DNA of 64,000 nt, taken from the IMG/VR virus record IMGVR_UViG_3300036832_001295, positions 1 through 64,000 of that record; one strand, 5' to 3'. The notes beneath the pieces were generated by a model. The model ran no database searches, was not told the DNA's origin, and saw only the letters and a list, made by a program, of their open reading frames with translations. Positions 62,206 to 64,000 of this stretch are shown piece by piece; positions within the stretch are counted from its first letter, which is position 1; each line of letters begins with the position of its first letter. A program made the translations under genes and the position numbers. The DNA is from a virus.

Positions 62206-62709
62206 TCATGCCGTCGCCGCCGCCCGTGCGCCCGCGTCGTGGCAGAGCACCCGGAACAGGAACCCGGCGTCCGGCCCCATGAACTCGCCGATGATCTCCT
62301 CGAAGACGGCCACGAACCGCGGCCCGTGGCTTTCCTCGGTGCGGGTCAGGTGATGGGCCACCTCGTGCAGCACGACAAGCTCACGCATCGCCCAGGACCG
62401 GTCCCAGGACTCGTGCGGCGGGATGGCGATGGTCTGGGTGTCAGGCTCGTAGTGCGCCTGGGCAAGGCCTTGACGGGCCCGTACGGCCACCTGCGGGCTC
62501 ACCCCGTACTTGCGGGCCCAGCGGGCCAGCACGACATCCACGTAGCGCTGCACGGCGTCCAGGTCCCCGAACTTGCGCTCGATGGGCACCGGGATGCTGG
62601 ACCCGGCCACGTGCAGAAGCGCGAGCCCGTGCTGGTTCGCGTTGTCCAGCAGCTGACGCAGCTGCTGCTCCGCGGCGTACAGCTTGCCGCGCTGCGCATC
62701 GCGGCTCAT
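62206..62709 (-). CDS. TIGR04338-like putative metallohydrolase
   Basis: In this 167-residue product, MSRDAQRGKLYAAEQQLRQLLDNA and IERKFGDLDAVQRYVDVVLA lead to ELVVLHEVAHHLTRTEESHGPRF near 107-129. HEVAH is the HExxH zinc motif and the later His in SHGPRF may be the third ligand. The order matches the actinobacterial/actinophage family TIGR04338. The substrate is not known. The start overlaps the stop of the DUF2786 gene (ATGA), so the two are translated together from promoter module 10. Confidence 0.8.
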   Translation of the reverse strand: MSRDAQRGKLYAAEQQLRQLLDNANQHGLALLHVAGSSIPVPIERKFGDLDAVQRYVDVVLARWARKYGVSPQVAVRARQGLAQAHYEPDTQTIAIPPHESWDRSWAMRELVVLHEVAHHLTRTEESHGPRFVAVFEEIIGEFMGPDAGFLFRVLCHDAGARAAATA

Positions 62710-63620
62710 GACGTGAGCCCGGGCCGAGACCCGCCGATGGCCCGCTCGCCGCCCAGTCGGGCACTCGCGCCCGCGGTGCGACCGGCGGCACTGGCGTGGT
62801 CGGAGCGACCGGTGGAAGAGCGTCCGCCGCGGTAGCTGCCACGGGCCCGGGAGTGCTGCTTGTAGTAGTCGGCGACCTCGACCTCCTTGGCGCGCAGCAC
62901 CAATTCGGTGCTGGTCGACTCGGGAGACAGGTCGGTCATCGCAGCCTCGGCGGTGAGCACGGCCTCGCTCAGGGCGTCCTGGCGGGCTTCCTCGGCGGCT
63001 TGGATGGCCTGGTTGCGGGCCAGCCGCAGCCGGGTGCCGACCTTGATCGCGAACGCCTCCTGGAAGGACTTGCGCGCGGTGATGCTGCTGACCGACACGT
63101 AGTCGCCGTCCACCCACTCTCGGTCGCGGACGTAGCGGCCCTCCCAAGAGGAGTAACGGCGCTCGCCGGTCGCCTTGTAGCGGCCGCTGCGCCAGACCTT
63201 CTCCTGCTTGTACTCACCGCTGCGCAGGTACTCATCGCACGCCCGCACCATCTGGATGACCAGGGAGGCGTAGAGGGCCTCGCACATGGCGATGTCGGAG
63301 TCGAAACCGAAGGCGTTGACGGAGGTGGAGTTGTGCGCGATGTTGATCTTGATGTCGTTCGCCTGGGCGATCTGGTGGAACAGTTCGACGTAGGTGAACA
63401 GCAGCTTCTTGCCGCGCTCACCGATCACGATCCGGCGGTGCGTGGGAACCTGCCGCTTGCTCTTGTCGGCCACGTGCTGACGGGCCCGTTCCAGGTCGAT
63501 CGCGTTGGTGACGGCCAACGCCTGGGCCTTGGCCATGAAGGTGGCGGCCTCGTCCTCGGTGCCTGCTGCCTCGGCCTGCCGCAGCAGTTTCCCGATCAGC
63601 TCCAGGTACTTCTCGCTCAT
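62706..63620 (-). CDS. DUF2786-containing protein
   Basis: In this 304-residue product, residues 6-42 (LELIGKLLRQAEAAGTEDEAATFMAKAQALAV) are the DUF2786 helical hairpin with the KLLxxAxxxGTxxEAxxAxxKAQxL pattern. A long alpha/beta region follows (FDSDIAMCEALYASLVIQMVRACDEYL), ending in a Ser/Gly/Arg-rich tail (SRARGSYRGGRSSTGRSDHASAAGR). DUF2786 proteins are widespread in actinophages and plasmids, with unknown role. It begins at the ATG at 63620. Together with the TIGR04338-like gene, a conserved pair in actinophage genomes. Confidence 0.8.
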   Translation of the reverse strand: MSEKYLELIGKLLRQAEAAGTEDEAATFMAKAQALAVTNAIDLERARQHVADKSKRQVPTHRRIVIGERGKKLLFTYVELFHQIAQANDIKINIAHNSTSVNAFGFDSDIAMCEALYASLVIQMVRACDEYLRSGEYKQEKVWRSGRYKATGERRYSSWEGRYVRDREWVDGDYVSVSSITARKSFQEAFAIKVGTRLRLARNQAIQAAEEARQDALSEAVLTAEAAMTDLSPESTSTELVLRAKEVEVADYYKQHSRARGSYRGGRSSTGRSDHASAAGRTAGASARLGGERAIGGSRPGLTS

Positions 63621-63663
63621 TGTGGTGGCTCGCTTTCTGACGAGTAGCAATGTGACTGTATGA

Positions 63664-63786
63664 ATCAATCGTAGCAGACGTGTCAAGCGCTTCCTGCGTT
63701 GACCGGATCTGATGCGTAGAACACTAGCGACCTCAAAGTCAGCGGTGCAAGCCCTATGGCGTTAGCTTTGTTGTGGGCTGGGTCAT
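63664..63786 (-). promoter_or_regulatory. Early promoter module 10 with a second, downstream promoter
   Basis: Dyad GTGGGCTGGGTCAT (63773-63786, last base deviates), -35 TTGCAC (63745-63750), and TAGTGT as the nearest -10 at 18 bp. A second, stronger -35 TTGACA (63681-63686) with CATACA 18 bp downstream lies closer to the DUF2786 gene, whose leader is longer and different from the others. Confidence 0.6.
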
Positions 63787-64000
63787 AGGTGCATCTCGAT
63801 CCGGAAGAAGTGCCCGCCACGGACCCGCTCATCCTGATCGAAGAGCGCATCCAACATGGCGTGCGCCTTGCTCCGGTAATCCGCCGGGTCACTGCGCGGC
63901 TCCATCCAGGTCGGCGCGGCGTGGACCATCTCGGTCGGCGGATCGACCTGCGTATCGGCAGTCGCCGGACACTTCAGCACCTCTGCCCGAATCCAACTCA
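63783..64000 (-). CDS. Partial accessory gene at right edge
   Basis: The frame is open to the edge of the window: it reads WIRAEVLKCPATADT and continues VDPPTEMVHAAPTWMEPRSDPADYRSKAHAMLDALFDQDERVRGGHFFRIEMHL. A GTG at 63980 could be an internal start, but the preceding WIRAE reads naturally as coding, so the gene most likely begins outside. The C-terminal part is helical with a Gly-rich turn. Its stop lies in the dyad of promoter module 10. Confidence 0.55.
   Translation of the reverse strand, partial: SWIRAEVLKCPATADTQVDPPTEMVHAAPTWMEPRSDPADYRSKAHAMLDALFDQDERVRGGHFFRIEMHL

Noticed and set aside
1-64000. tRNA genes and CRISPR arrays
   Set aside because: No tRNA-like T-arm signature and no regularly spaced identical repeats were noticed; the pentamer array has no spacers. 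A dedicated scan could still find a tRNA.

Overview
The window is one stretch of a large, GC-rich tailed-phage genome whose host is most likely an actinobacterium. Support for this comes from the high G+C, the HK97-type head module, GTG starts with ATGA/GTGA overlaps, several collagen-like fibre genes, and small-protein families typical of actinobacteriophages. No terminase, tape measure, polymerase, integrase, tRNA or CRISPR array was seen, so the genome extends well beyond both edges.

Layout, left to right. (1) 42-14394, minus strand: head module read right to left. It holds a 1697-residue multidomain virion protein (ADP-ribosyltransferase-like, SWIM and Nudix domains), a protease-scaffold fusion of about 1470 residues, a probable decoration protein, the major capsid protein and small downstream genes. 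(2) 14440-31824, minus strand: fibre/adhesin module with glycine-rich, HxH, LamG-like, collagen-like and YadA-head-like proteins, including a 1518-residue protein with about 52 repeats. (3) 31842-32810: a GH19-type lysin. (4) 33003-34467, plus strand: a three-gene operon with its own promoter. (5) 34556-38302: about 3.3 kb of degenerate pentanucleotide repeat (NNGGY) in two arrays flanking one gene for a secreted protein. (6) 38321-42375, minus strand: M15-type endolysin and a portal protein interrupted by a mini-intein. (7) 42415-43657, plus strand: four small genes. (8) 43776-53208, minus strand: zinc-motif-rich small proteins plus large 1275- and 858-residue proteins. (9) 53209-54030: gene-free and rich in palindromes. 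(10) 54031-64000, minus strand: about 20 small accessory genes including an ArdC-like antirestriction protein, a TIGR04338-type metallohydrolase and a DUF2786 protein.

The accessory block is wired by ten copies of one intergenic module. Each has a dyad of the form GTG-N6-GNCAC, 22-23 bases upstream of a -35 element in most copies. A -10 element follows at 17-18 bp spacing, then a shared leader ending in an extended Shine-Dalgarno. The dyad matches the actinobacterial Crp/GlxR consensus and lies near -64, a class I activator position, so the phage may use a host cAMP-receptor-type regulator to fire a dispersed early regulon.

The most unusual DNA is the NNGGY array. Copies of about 60 bp also lie in frame inside the protease-scaffold gene and the 1697-residue gene, next to module junctions and accompanied by an ACCGTTTGAA palindrome. 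This suggests the repeat is mobile or recombinogenic and has helped to build the enlarged head proteins.
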